From Candidatus Melainabacteria bacterium SSGW_16 (GTDB lineage: Bacteria > Cyanobacteriota > Vampirovibrionia > 2-02-FULL-35-15): a stretch of DNA of 64,000 nucleotides. This document shows positions 18,646 to 27,965 of the stretch, piece after piece; positions within the stretch are counted from its first letter, which is position 1; every line of letters starts with the position of its first letter. The notes below the pieces were generated by a model that saw nothing but the letters and a program-made list of their open reading frames with translations, had not been told where the DNA came from and ran no database searches. The stretch covers positions 126,688 to 190,687 of the forward strand of contig DUDS01000010.1 of NCBI GenBank assembly GCA_004769085.1. Reading direction: 5' to 3'. The position numbers and the translations under genes were made by a program.

Positions 18646-19707
18646 ATGCATGCCTTATTTATTAACCCAGGAGGAATTGGAGATCAAATTTTATTGCTTC
18701 CTTCAGTAAAAATATTTAAAGAGAGATATCCAAAGATTGAAATTGACTTAGTTACTGAACCAAGAAGTTCATGCATAGGTGAGCTAACCAATTTATACAG
18801 AAAGATCAGAGAGTTTAATTTTAAGGATAAAAATCCAAACATCTTTCACTTAAGAAATCTTTTAAGAAAAAGAAAATATGATTATTTGTTTTCAACAGGA
18901 TCTTCTTATAAGGCAAACTTTGTGGCTTTTCTCAGTAATGCAGATATAAAAATCGGATTTTACAATGGAATATTCAGTCCTATATTTCTGACCCAGTGCG
19001 TGAAGCTTAACACTAACCAGTATGCTGGAAACATGTTTGCCCAACTTCTTTCGCCAATAATACCAGAGATGACCAATCTGATTTTGCAAAAAGATCTTAC
19101 CCCTGAAATTAAAATTAATATTGATGCTATAGAATGGGCAAAAGAAATGTTAACCCCGAGAATAAGAGACAAATACTATGCAAAAAAAATATTTATTCAT
19201 CCAGGCACAAGTAAATTAAGTCAGCAAAAAAATATCTTAAAAGGCTGGTCACCTAAAAACTGGGCAATCCTTATTGAAAAGCTTCTTGAAAAACAGGACA
19301 ATGTAGTAATTCTTCTTGGCGGAAAAGATGATATAGATACAATTTCAGAGATTCATAAAAAACTTACATTTTTTGCAAGGCCAAAGAACTACTTTGATTT
19401 AAGTACTATTGATATGTCTATTGCAAAACTAGCAGCTCTTATAAGCTTTTCAGACTTGCTTATATCTGTTGATTCAGCCCCTATGCACATTGGGGTTGGA
19501 CTGGGCAAAAAACTGGTATCAATTTTCGGGCCTACAGATCCTAAGAAACTCCTGCCTAAAGATCCAAGGTTTCTGCCAGTCTACATGCCAAACCTTGAGT
19601 GCAGACCTTGCTTATTTGATAAAAGAAAGGAATCCTGTTCAAAACCTGATTGCCTTGATGTTACACCTGAAATGGTATTAAATGAGGTACAAAAGCAGAT
19701 TAAATAA
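18646..19707 (+). CDS. glycosyltransferase family 9 (heptosyltransferase-like)
   Basis: Probably adds a sugar to LPS core or another cell-surface glycan. It is 353 residues, of normal GT9 length. The N-terminal domain begins with the family pattern INPGGIGDQILLLPSVKIF. The C-terminal nucleotide-sugar half has FIHPGTSK, VILLGG, then the signature SVDSAPMHIGVGLGKKLVSIFGPTDP. A Cys-rich end (CRPCLFDKRKESCSKPDC) resembles that of many WaaF/RfaF-type enzymes. Donor (ADP-heptose or other) cannot be told from sequence. It stands alone on the plus strand. Confidence 0.85.
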   Translation: MHALFINPGGIGDQILLLPSVKIFKERYPKIEIDLVTEPRSSCIGELTNLYRKIREFNFKDKNPNIFHLRNLLRKRKYDYLFSTGSSYKANFVAFLSNADIKIGFYNGIFSPIFLTQCVKLNTNQYAGNMFAQLLSPIIPEMTNLILQKDLTPEIKINIDAIEWAKEMLTPRIRDKYYAKKIFIHPGTSKLSQQKNILKGWSPKNWAILIEKLLEKQDNVVILLGGKDDIDTISEIHKKLTFFARPKNYFDLSTIDMSIAKLAALISFSDLLISVDSAPMHIGVGLGKKLVSIFGPTDPKKLLPKDPRFLPVYMPNLECRPCLFDKRKESCSKPDCLDVTPEMVLNEVQKQIK

Positions 19708-19717
19708 ACTCATTAAG

Positions 19718-19954
19718 CTAATGCGTGACAGGATCTTTCTCTGTGACTCTGGGAAATATAAGGATTTTTTCTTCTTCAGTTAATTCCCTTGAAACCTGCT
19801 TTAGCTGTGTAAGAATTCTTGCCAGAAAGAATAAATGCCTGTCTTCTTTCGCAGTAAGATTTCTAAATCGAGAAGAGAATTCCTTTTCAAGGAAAGCAGA
19901 AAAATCTTTTATTGTATTATTTAATTTAATTCTTGTTTCTTTGTTCATTTTCAA
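19718..19954 (-). CDS. hypothetical small helical protein
   Basis: 78 residues, polar, predicted helical, with no membrane segment or known motif. It fills the space between the convergent GT9 gene and the divergent tpiA. No clear ribosome site precedes either of the two possible ATGs (codons 1 and 3). The composition looks like a real protein (regular charge spacing), but support is only moderate. Confidence 0.5.
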   Translation of the reverse strand: MKMNKETRIKLNNTIKDFSAFLEKEFSSRFRNLTAKEDRHLFFLARILTQLKQVSRELTEEEKILIFPRVTEKDPVTH

Positions 19955-19989
19955 AATTCAAGGATATTATATAATGTTTAAACTACCTT

Positions 19990-20772
19990 ATGAGAAAAAA
20001 AATTCTAATTGCAAACTGGAAAATGAACTCAAATCTTACTGACTCACAGGATTTTGGTTTTAAACTAAAAAATTACTCAAAAGAGATTAGTTCTGTCGAT
20101 ATAGCAGTCTGCCCTCCAGATGTTTACTTGTTAACATTAGTTAATATTTTCAAGGAAAGTAATGTACTTGTTGGGACCCAAAATATGTACCACAAGGAAG
20201 AAGGTGCTTTTACGGGAGAAATTTCCCCAAAAATGGTAAAAGACATAAATGCACAGATTGTTATTTTGGGCCACAGTGAAAGGAGGCAGTACTTCAAAGA
20301 GACCGATGGTGAAATAAATTTAAAACTTAAAGCTGCCTTAAAACACAATTTAATACCTGTCTTTTGTGTTGGAGAAGATCTGGAAACCAGGGAAAAAGGG
20401 AAAGCGCCTGAATGGGTTAAAAACCAAGTATTAGAAGGGCTTAAAGATATTAACAGTTCAGACGCTGAAAAAATAATCATTGCATATGAACCAATCTGGG
20501 CTATAGGAACCGGCAAAATATGCAGTGGTGAAGATGCAAATAAAATAATAAAGATGATAAGAGGAACAATAAAAGAGAAATATTCAGAAAAAGTTTCTGA
20601 TAAAGTCAGAATCTTATACGGTGGGAGTATAAAATCAGATAATTTTAGCGAGCATATTAAATATGATGATATTGACGGGGGGCTTGTAGGTGGTGCCAGT
20701 CTTAAATATGATGAGTTTACAAAAATAATTAATCTTGCTGCAAATATAAAAAATACAAAAGTTAATGCATAA
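19990..20772 (+). CDS. tpiA: triosephosphate isomerase
   Basis: Interconverts DHAP and glyceraldehyde 3-phosphate. It is 260 residues. The active site is complete: NWKMN with the catalytic Lys near residue 11, the His of GHSERR, the Glu of AYEPIWAIGTG followed by the mobile loop, and the phosphate-binding YGGS and GGLVGGAS. Its 3' end overlaps the convergent membrane protein gene by 11 nt. Confidence 0.97.
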   Translation: MRKKILIANWKMNSNLTDSQDFGFKLKNYSKEISSVDIAVCPPDVYLLTLVNIFKESNVLVGTQNMYHKEEGAFTGEISPKMVKDINAQIVILGHSERRQYFKETDGEINLKLKAALKHNLIPVFCVGEDLETREKGKAPEWVKNQVLEGLKDINSSDAEKIIIAYEPIWAIGTGKICSGEDANKIIKMIRGTIKEKYSEKVSDKVRILYGGSIKSDNFSEHIKYDDIDGGLVGGASLKYDEFTKIINLAANIKNTKVNA

Positions 20773-22276
20773 TTAATCTGACTATAGAATTTAAAAAATT
20801 AAAGATTGCCTGAATCTGTGGCACATATCTATCACCAGAGTCTGCAAAGTTCTTTACCCAACCAAGGGTGCTAATAAAAGTAGTTAAAGCAGAAAATATA
20901 CACAACACAGCATTTACAAATATCAGTTTCTGAGTATGATTTTTATAAAATTTTTCCTTGCCAAGATTTGAGACAAAAATTAAATAAAGAAAAACAAACA
21001 AAGGAATAAAATCAGTAGTATATCTTTGGGTAATACACCAAAATGATAAAGTAATGATTGCTGGAATACTTAGGACTCCAGCAATTAATATACATAACAA
21101 GTTTGTCTGATAATTTAAAATTAAAAACTGGATAGCTAGCAGCCCTCCAAAAATAAGCCATGGTGAAACCACCATCCAAGAAATACAGTGTTCTAAATAC
21201 CAGTACAAATTAGCATTACCTTGATCAGCTTTGGTGATTATAAGAAATGGAGGGTTGTTTGAAAAACAATCTTTTCTGAGCCCAAAATAATTTACTATAG
21301 CAACCGGGATTCGTTTAATATTTAACATTCCAGTTCTTAGATATTCATTCATTCCATGCTCACTATTTATATTACCAATATATTTCGCTTCATCTTTAAA
21401 TTTAAAATAAGAACCGAATCTTTCATTGTTATACCATAACTGAAACCCAATCCCAGAAAAAGCAGGAAGCATAATAATTAATATTTTAAAAAATACACGA
21501 GTAATGTTTTTAAAATCCTTACTAATAAACCTAGCGTTGATTTCTTTAAGTAAAATCAAAATTATAAATAAATAAATTGGAAATCCCAATGGTACACGAG
21601 ATAATAAAGCACAAGCAGCAGCAAACGATAGACTAAAAAGATTAAAATAAGATAAGCTTTTTCCTTTTAAATACGGCAAAATTAAATATATTGCTAGCAA
21701 TAAAAATGATACTCCCCATAAAATCACCTCATGATAAATCCAGCTTCTGGCAACTGAAAATAAAACTGGCGATCCAACCCCAAAGCCAATCAATGAAAAA
21801 TATAAAATACTTTCTTTTTGAGTTAAAGTTAGGGACTTATTATTAACAAGATGATCTTGGATAAGCAACGAAAACACAATCAGAGAAAGCAATCCGGCAA
21901 TCAAGCATGTTAGTATCATCCATTCACCAAAGTGTCCAGGAAATAAAAAATTTAAAATAATTCTAACTAAAGCTGGAAAAGGACCAAAATATGTATATGA
22001 CCTACCACCTACTATATATGACTCAAATCCTATAGTTTCAAAAGACACAAAAGCTTTTCCACGAAGCAAACTTTCTCCAAGCTCATCAAAAACGTTTTTA
22101 AGTAAATAACCACCAAAAAGATTTGTCATGCCTCCATGCGTAGCGAACCATATATAAAGCAAACAAACTAAAGAAAATAAAAATAAAAATCTAAAATCAA
22201 AAAATAAATCTGTCACCTTACTGAAACGATTTCGAATTACTAATTTACCCCGGATGTAATCATGATCATCATTCAT
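20762..22276 (-). CDS. polytopic membrane protein, GT39/ArnT-like
   Basis: 504 residues with about 11-12 hydrophobic segments. After the first segment comes a long loop (about residues 60-105) with the pattern YTYFGPFPALVRI. This layout resembles the lipid-linked sugar transferases of the GT-C superfamily (PMT/ArnT type), which act in the periplasm. I see no exact catalytic DE motif, so the assignment is only by topology. It is followed by no other gene of that pathway but lies near an O-antigen ligase-like gene and the GT9 gene, so a role in surface glycan assembly is a reasonable guess. Confidence 0.6.
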   Translation of the reverse strand: MNDDHDYIRGKLVIRNRFSKVTDLFFDFRFLFLFSLVCLLYIWFATHGGMTNLFGGYLLKNVFDELGESLLRGKAFVSFETIGFESYIVGGRSYTYFGPFPALVRIILNFLFPGHFGEWMILTCLIAGLLSLIVFSLLIQDHLVNNKSLTLTQKESILYFSLIGFGVGSPVLFSVARSWIYHEVILWGVSFLLLAIYLILPYLKGKSLSYFNLFSLSFAAACALLSRVPLGFPIYLFIILILLKEINARFISKDFKNITRVFFKILIIMLPAFSGIGFQLWYNNERFGSYFKFKDEAKYIGNINSEHGMNEYLRTGMLNIKRIPVAIVNYFGLRKDCFSNNPPFLIITKADQGNANLYWYLEHCISWMVVSPWLIFGGLLAIQFLILNYQTNLLCILIAGVLSIPAIITLSFWCITQRYTTDFIPLFVFLYLIFVSNLGKEKFYKNHTQKLIFVNAVLCIFSALTTFISTLGWVKNFADSGDRYVPQIQAIFNFLNSIVRLIMH

Positions 22277-22294
22277 AACAACAGTAGAAAGGAA

Positions 22295-22912
22295 TTACTC
22301 GGGGGTAATGAATTTACTTTTTCGAAGATATCTTACTTTTACAGGTGAAATATTTTTATCCTTAAGTTCCTTTGCAAATTCATATGCATGCTTTTTTGAA
22401 GAAAGCTTGTCAACAACAAAAACATAATAACCATTATCAAGAAGTTCAATGTTTACCTGTTTTAGGCTGGGTAATAGTCTGACCGCTTCATCTTTTGCTT
22501 CTTCTATGGTTTTAAACTCACCAATTGTTATAACAAAAGGTTTTTCAGAATAGTTTATAAGAATCTCATTGACTATAAGTCCACCACGGTTAATAAGTTC
22601 CACTGTTTTATCTACAACAGTAAAAAATTTCAGATCAACTCTTTTGAGCAATAAGGTATTAAGTGACATAGCTACAGAAAATATGACAACCACAGCTATA
22701 AAAACCCATATTTTATAATCAGAATAAAACGATGAACCTTTATTTAGTTCTTCTACAGTCATTTCTTCAGATTTATTCAATATTTTATCTACAGGATTAC
22801 TGGTTAATATTTTGCCAGCTTCCTGTTTAGCTGAATCTTTACTCGGTGCTGAAGAAAATTTATTTTCAGGTTTCTTTTCTGTACTCTGTTGATGGCTTTT
22901 TTCACCAAGCAT
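22295..22912 (-). CDS. single-span membrane protein with a SPOR-like domain
   Basis: 205 residues. The first 65 are polar, then one membrane segment (about 70-90), then a periplasmic C-terminal part. Residues 125-195 fit the SPOR fold (repeated beta-alpha-beta units: FVITIGEFKTIEEAKDEA, then YYVFVVDKLSSKKHAYEFA). SPOR domains bind denuded peptidoglycan at division sites. The start codon overlaps the stop of the upstream glycine-zipper gene (TAATG), so the two are translationally coupled. Confidence 0.65.
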   Translation of the reverse strand: MLGEKSHQQSTEKKPENKFSSAPSKDSAKQEAGKILTSNPVDKILNKSEEMTVEELNKGSSFYSDYKIWVFIAVVVIFSVAMSLNTLLLKRVDLKFFTVVDKTVELINRGGLIVNEILINYSEKPFVITIGEFKTIEEAKDEAVRLLPSLKQVNIELLDNGYYVFVVDKLSSKKHAYEFAKELKDKNISPVKVRYLRKSKFITPE

Positions 22913-23964
22913 TATTTATTCTCCTCTTTAACATTTTCTTCGTTCTCATTAATACTTTCATTTTCTTTTGTCCCAGCCTCTGTGTCAGATTTAGCATCCG
23001 GGCTTAATAAATCCCTGTCTCTATCTTCAGTAGGAGACTCATCTTCTGTAAAATCTGTTTCTCTCATTCTATCATCTTTTACATCAACGTTATCCCTATC
23101 AGTTTCAGATTTTTCTATTTCACTTTGATCACCACCAGCATCAGTCAAAGGCAGCAAAGCTTCTTCTACCAGCTCAATATCTATTTCATCACCTGCTTTA
23201 ATGTCTACCTTATTACCTCTTTGAAATGCAAACAGTCCGAGACCTAAAACTACACCAACTGCAGCACCTATTAATCCACCTACCGGGCTACCTTCTGCTG
23301 CAAGCCCTGCTCCAAAACCTGCTGCTGCAGGACCAACCACAGTAGCAGTTGATATAAGAGCAGCTTTCTTTGTTAGTTTTCCTTTTATTAATCCGCTTCT
23401 TGTAAGAACACTTGCAACAATTGGTATTTGTCTGCCATCAGGAATTGTGAGGCTTTTAAATTCAATCCTTACATTACCTGACTTGTGCATTCTTCTTGCA
23501 GGATTTACTTCTGAAATTATTCCAATAACAGTACTTCCTGCAGGAGCAACAGTCTGCCCATCAATAACAATATCTTTTGAAATTCTTGCAGTTACTTCAT
23601 CATCAATCATGCTTGTAATTTCATCAACAGGCGACTCAAATATTATTGAAAGTTTTGTGCCACTTGGGATCTTACTCACATAACCTTTCAACTTGGTTCT
23701 TTTATCGTTTTTAATTTCAGATTTTTTTTCTGGACTTTCAGTATCTTCATTTGATTTTTCATTGTTTTGATTCAGAAGAGAATCGTAGCCTGATTCATAT
23801 TCTTTCTCTACATACTCAGAATTTTCAGGATTTAATTTATCTTCTTCAATGCCTGCATATGCAAATAAAACAGGGTTTATAAAACTATGATTCAAGAAAA
23901 AAGCAATCAGTAAAACCTTTACAAGCCATTTTCTTCCTTTAAAAAAATATATTAAATTTATCAT
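22912..23964 (-). CDS. exported protein with a beta-rich domain and a glycine-zipper segment
   Basis: 350 residues. A signal or anchor segment lies at 12-35. An acidic low-complexity stretch follows (60-90). Residues about 95-210 are a domain with the pattern SGTKLSIIFESPV, VAPAGSTVIGIISEVNPA and DGRQIPI. Next is a Gly/Ala-rich membrane-active segment (about 210-265, GAAVGVVLGLGLFAF) and the closing strand DIKAGDEIDIELVEE. The C-terminal 80 residues are Asp/Glu/Ser-rich. A shorter paralogue of the same design lies at 58185-58877. Function is unknown; the arrangement recalls VirB10/TrbI-type or envelope lipid-barrier proteins, but similarity is weak. Operon with the SPOR gene. Confidence 0.7.
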   Translation of the reverse strand: MINLIYFFKGRKWLVKVLLIAFFLNHSFINPVLFAYAGIEEDKLNPENSEYVEKEYESGYDSLLNQNNEKSNEDTESPEKKSEIKNDKRTKLKGYVSKIPSGTKLSIIFESPVDEITSMIDDEVTARISKDIVIDGQTVAPAGSTVIGIISEVNPARRMHKSGNVRIEFKSLTIPDGRQIPIVASVLTRSGLIKGKLTKKAALISTATVVGPAAAGFGAGLAAEGSPVGGLIGAAVGVVLGLGLFAFQRGNKVDIKAGDEIDIELVEEALLPLTDAGGDQSEIEKSETDRDNVDVKDDRMRETDFTEDESPTEDRDRDLLSPDAKSDTEAGTKENESINENEENVKEENK

Positions 23965-24012
23965 CTTTTGAAAGATTTTATTATTTTACAATGCAATTTT
24001 TATTTATAACAA

Positions 24013-25194
24013 TTAATTGTTACAAAAGTCGTCTTTTTGCCTGATATATGCAAGAACATACCCTGTAAAAAATAAAAATAAATATCTGACCTCACTATCT
24101 CCCCAAAAATATTCAAAAATCCCTTCAATTAAAAATGCAATTATTATACATATTAAGCTGGGAGCATATTTATTGATTTTAAGATCGGTTATCAGTCTTT
24201 GAAAAATTGACAGAAATAAATTAATAAATGCTACTAACCCAACAATGCCGTTTACTACAAGAATCTGGAGATAGACATTGTGTGCATGGGTTAAAAGCTG
24301 GTAGGTATTTTTTCCTGCTAATTCATGATATACAGGAGGAAATTTTCCTGCACCAAAGAGTAAATTTCGTTTCCAGATACTAAATGCTATACCCCAGAGT
24401 TTAAATCTTGGATTTTTCCCTGATGAAAATCCCTGGAAAATTGTTTTTTTAATCCTTAAAAGAATTTTTTTACTGAGACACACAGTAAAAACAACCGGCA
24501 AGGAAACCAGAGCTATTAATTTGGCTAAATCTGCAGTTTTAAATTTAATTATCATCAGATAAGCAATGAAACCTATTAAAACCCCAATCATTACAGCTCT
24601 TTGGGCGGTGTTTACAATACAGAAAACAGACATCATTAATAATGGGATTATTAAAAGTAAAGATTTTTTTTCTTTTACATAATTTATTAAATAAAAGAGG
24701 AAAACAATTAACTGCCCTGCATAAGTATATGGATTCTTATGAAAGCCTGAGAGTCGATCGGGGTTTGACTGTCTATTGAACGGATCAAAATGAAAATACT
24801 GAAAGACACCATATAATACTGTAATTAAAGCAGCAAATAGTAATGCATTACTTATAAGATTTTTATTTTTGAAAGACCTGGAAACAACATGAGAAGCCCA
24901 TATAAATACAAAAAAATCCTGACTTGTCCTACAAAATGCATTAACAGCATCATCTACACCTGAATTAATAAACTTCGACACAGTAAAAGCAGCTATATAT
25001 ATAAGAAATGCTGCATCAATATAATCTGTTTTAAAATTCTGAAAAAAGTTTTTCGGGTTTAATATAATTAAAAGAAGAAAGGTAATAGCCCCAGCATAAA
25101 TTAATACACCAACCAATGTTATGGAAACAACAAGTGCTAACGGAAACAAGAACAGCAGTAAAATAAGTAATAGTTCTAATATTTTAATTATCAT
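24013..25194 (-). CDS. O-antigen ligase-like membrane protein (Wzy/WaaL family)
   Basis: 393 residues with about ten membrane segments. A periplasmic loop contains the family signature HAHNVYLQILVVNGIVGLVAF (around residue 300). This family joins O-antigen to lipid A core (WaaL) or polymerises it (Wzy); sequence alone does not say which. The ATG at 25194 has no ribosome site. The first 24 codons overlap the divergent thiS-like ORF, so one of the two starts is probably further in. Confidence 0.75.
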   Translation of the reverse strand: MIIKILELLLILLLFLFPLALVVSITLVGVLIYAGAITFLLLIILNPKNFFQNFKTDYIDAAFLIYIAAFTVSKFINSGVDDAVNAFCRTSQDFFVFIWASHVVSRSFKNKNLISNALLFAALITVLYGVFQYFHFDPFNRQSNPDRLSGFHKNPYTYAGQLIVFLFYLINYVKEKKSLLLIIPLLMMSVFCIVNTAQRAVMIGVLIGFIAYLMIIKFKTADLAKLIALVSLPVVFTVCLSKKILLRIKKTIFQGFSSGKNPRFKLWGIAFSIWKRNLLFGAGKFPPVYHELAGKNTYQLLTHAHNVYLQILVVNGIVGLVAFINLFLSIFQRLITDLKINKYAPSLICIIIAFLIEGIFEYFWGDSEVRYLFLFFTGYVLAYIRQKDDFCNN

Positions 25195-25381
25195 TAATGG
25201 TGATGAAAAATTTATTCCCGAAGATATATCTATTCTAGAACTACTTGATATTTACAAAATTAACAAAGATAGAGTTGTTATAGAGTTGAACAAAAATATA
25301 ATAGGTAAAAATGACTTTGAGGAAACCCTTTTAAGAGATAAAGATTTGTTAGAAATAGTTACTTTTGTTGGCGGTGGATAG
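25121..25381 (+). CDS. thiS: ThiS-like sulfur carrier protein
   Basis: Small beta-grasp protein whose C-terminal Gly-Gly is thiocarboxylated to donate sulfur for the thiazole of thiamine. The core (IIINGDEKFIPEDISILELL, then VVIELNKNII, ending TFVGGG) matches ThiS, including the terminal glycines. The core begins near 25175. The only in-frame ATG (25121) adds about 20 Asn/Ser-rich residues and overlaps the divergent ligase gene by 74 nt, so a non-ATG start nearer the core is possible. No thiG, thiF or thiO is adjacent. MoaD-like carriers are the alternative. Confidence 0.7.
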   Translation: METTSANGNKNSSKISNSSNILIIINGDEKFIPEDISILELLDIYKINKDRVVIELNKNIIGKNDFEETLLRDKDLLEIVTFVGGG

Positions 25382-25390
25382 AAATTATTA

Positions 25391-25918
25391 TTAAACCTCT
25401 ACCAGTGATAATGCCTTTAAGAATTCAGCACAAAATGCAGGCAAATCCGCAGGTGTTCTGGATGTAATTAAATTTCCATCAGAAACAACTTCTTTATCAA
25501 CCCACCTGCCACCAGCATTTATTAAATCAGTTCTAATGCTTACATAGCTGGTAACTTTTCTTCCTTTTACAATACCAGCCTCAACAAGCATAGAGCCTCC
25601 ATGACATATGCAGGCAATGGGTTTATTTTTTTCATTTATCTGTTCAACAAATGTAACCATTTTTTCATTCATGCGCATTTTATCAGGCGCCCAGCCACCC
25701 GGTATAACAAGACCACCATAATCCTTTGCAGAAACATCATCAATGGATTTATTTGCTTTTATTTTGGTACCTTTTTTTCCAATATAGTCTTCTATTGTGT
25801 TTGGACCAATAATATCGACAGAAAAGCCTGCATTCTCTAGCTTTTCTTTAGGATCAGTAACTTCAGAATCCTGAAAAAGTTGATCAATTAAAATTGCTAT
25901 TTTTTTATTTTCTGGCAT
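25391..25918 (-). CDS. DJ-1/PfpI family protein
   Basis: 175 residues, of the YhbO/PfpI stress protein type (protein or nucleotide deglycase, or protease, in characterised members). The nucleophile elbow is ACICHGG with the reactive cysteine near residue 107, next to His. The GGLVIPGGWAPD strand and the conserved Glu region near the N-terminus are present. C-terminus FCAEFLKAL is typical. It is convergent with the thiS-like gene, 9 nt apart. Substrate is unknown. Confidence 0.85.
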   Translation of the reverse strand: MPENKKIAILIDQLFQDSEVTDPKEKLENAGFSVDIIGPNTIEDYIGKKGTKIKANKSIDDVSAKDYGGLVIPGGWAPDKMRMNEKMVTFVEQINEKNKPIACICHGGSMLVEAGIVKGRKVTSYVSIRTDLINAGGRWVDKEVVSDGNLITSRTPADLPAFCAEFLKALSLVEV

Positions 25919-25973
25919 ATTAATGACTCCCTGATTAAATTAAATTTTAACCCTATGAATTACCTAATTCATT

Positions 25974-26423
25974 CTAATCATTTTCATTCAATAAATTCAT
26001 GTAAATAAAAAGGAGTATACCCAACATACCTATTGCACAAAATGCTGAAGGTGCTAAAAGTGGGGTATATGATGTTAAAACACCCATATCCAAAGATTTT
26101 CCATGAAACAGGAATTCCTTAAAGGATTTAAAGCGCCATATATTATGAAGGTATAAACCTAAAAACCCGACAAGACAGGAAAGGAACATACATAAGACAA
26201 ACAGATTCAATGAGAATCTGTTAAAGAATAAAGATACTAAAATCAAAACAAAACCACCTATAGAACCAAAAACAATTGGAGTCCAGGCAATTTTCTTATC
26301 AGACAAAACTTCAAAATGCTGAAGATAAATTTCAAAAGCAAGGGTACATAAACCGATTCCTAAAGAAAAAATTATAATCCTAAAAAAAGGTATAAATCTG
26401 TTCAGATCTCTCACAAACACCAT
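25974..26423 (-). CDS. hypothetical four-span membrane protein
   Basis: 149 residues with four hydrophobic segments (about 12-30, 48-65, 73-95 and 122-143). No motif is recognised. It is divergent from trpE with 48 nt between the starts, and there is no strong ribosome site. Confidence 0.6.
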   Translation of the reverse strand: MVFVRDLNRFIPFFRIIIFSLGIGLCTLAFEIYLQHFEVLSDKKIAWTPIVFGSIGGFVLILVSLFFNRFSLNLFVLCMFLSCLVGFLGLYLHNIWRFKSFKEFLFHGKSLDMGVLTSYTPLLAPSAFCAIGMLGILLFIYMNLLNEND

Positions 26424-26471
26424 CTTATCATTTTCAAAATAAGACTCTTAAAAAAGCTGTAAAATGATTAA

Positions 26472-27965
26472 ATGACTGAGAAAAGTGTTAAAAAAATTAA
26501 AAGCATGGTAAAAGAAGCAAATAAAAAACACCTGATTATATCTGCATCACAGGAATTGCTTGCAGATCTAGAAACACCTGTAAGTGCTTTTTATAAAATT
26601 TGTGACAAAGCTCCTTATTCATTTCTTCTTGAATCAGTAGAAGGAGGAGAAAAGATTGGCAGATATTCGATTATCGGGACAGACCCTATTTTTTTATTCA
26701 CAAGCAAACATAATAAAACCATCCTTGAAGATAAAGTAAATAATGTTTCAACAGAACTCAACTCAAACCCATTTTCAGCATTAAAAGAAATTCTTGGAGA
26801 AATATCTACCCCTGAAGAAAACAGTGATTTTCTGGGATTTGTAGGATATTTTGGATTTGAAACAATCAGATGGATTGAACCAAAGACAAAATATTCAACT
26901 CACTTACTTATGCCTGATGCATGTTTAATGTTTCCAGGGAAACTTGTCATATTTGATCATGTTCTTCATAAGGTAAGATTAATTGTCAACACAATTGCTG
27001 GTAGCGAAGAAGGAGAAACCAGGACCAGAGTCAATGAAAAATTAAATTCTTTGCTTGAATCACTTAAAAAACCACCTAAAAACAAAACTCTTCTTTTAAA
27101 TTATTTAGTTAACAAGCCTGTAAACCACACAAGCAATTACACAAAAGAACAGTTTCAGGAAATGGTAATAAAATCCAAAGAATACATCAGAAATGGGGAC
27201 ATTTTTCAGGTTGTACTTTCACAAAAATTCACTATTAAAGGTAATTACGATGGATTCCTTCTTTATAGAGCTTTAAGAAGTATAAATCCCTCTCCTTATC
27301 TTTTTTATTTAAACTTTAATGATTTTGAAATTGCAGGATCATCACCCGAGGTAATGGTTAAATGTGAAAAATCAACCGGAAGGCATATCGCATCACTTAG
27401 ACCAATAGCAGGTACTTATCCAAGAGGAAATAGTGAAGAAGAAGATCTGGTAAATATTACAAAGCTGTCAAATGACCCTAAAGAAAAGGCAGAACATTTG
27501 ATGTTAGTTGATCTTGCAAGAAATGATCTTGGAAAAGTTTGTGAGGTTGGAACAATTAACATTCCGGAATTAATGGAAATTGAAAAATATTCACATGTAA
27601 TCCATATGGTAAGTCAGGTTGAAGGCAATTTGAGAAAAGAAAAAACATCAGTTGATCTGCTATCTGCCTGTTTTCCTGCAGGAACATTAAGCGGGGCACC
27701 TAAAGTAAGAGCACTGGAAATAATAAATGAACTTGAAAATGAGCAGAGAGGCCCTTATGGGGGCTGCACAGGATTTTTTGGAGTAAATGACACAATAAAC
27801 ACCTGCATGACAATAAGAACATTTATAATTCATAAAAATTACCTGGAAATCCAGGCAGGTGCAGGAATTGTTGCTGATTCAAGTCCGGAAAATGAATACT
27901 ATGAAACCCATAGAAAAGGTGCAGCACTTCTACAAGCGGTAAGCTTAGTTCAGGATGCAGTCTGA
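26472..27965 (+). CDS. trpE: anthranilate synthase component I
   Basis: Converts chorismate to anthranilate, first step of tryptophan synthesis, with the TrpG glutaminase. It is 497 residues. The N-terminal domain has the tryptophan-binding LLES motif (SFLLESVEGGEKIGRYS). The catalytic domain carries DIFQVVLSQKF, IAGSSPEVMVK, RPIAGTYPRG, DLARNDLGKVC and AGTLSGAPKVRA. TrpE fits better than PabB because of the LLES element and length. No other trp gene is next to it. The last 16 nt overlap the convergent rnhB. Confidence 0.93.
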   Translation: MTEKSVKKIKSMVKEANKKHLIISASQELLADLETPVSAFYKICDKAPYSFLLESVEGGEKIGRYSIIGTDPIFLFTSKHNKTILEDKVNNVSTELNSNPFSALKEILGEISTPEENSDFLGFVGYFGFETIRWIEPKTKYSTHLLMPDACLMFPGKLVIFDHVLHKVRLIVNTIAGSEEGETRTRVNEKLNSLLESLKKPPKNKTLLLNYLVNKPVNHTSNYTKEQFQEMVIKSKEYIRNGDIFQVVLSQKFTIKGNYDGFLLYRALRSINPSPYLFYLNFNDFEIAGSSPEVMVKCEKSTGRHIASLRPIAGTYPRGNSEEEDLVNITKLSNDPKEKAEHLMLVDLARNDLGKVCEVGTINIPELMEIEKYSHVIHMVSQVEGNLRKEKTSVDLLSACFPAGTLSGAPKVRALEIINELENEQRGPYGGCTGFFGVNDTINTCMTIRTFIIHKNYLEIQAGAGIVADSSPENEYYETHRKGAALLQAVSLVQDAV

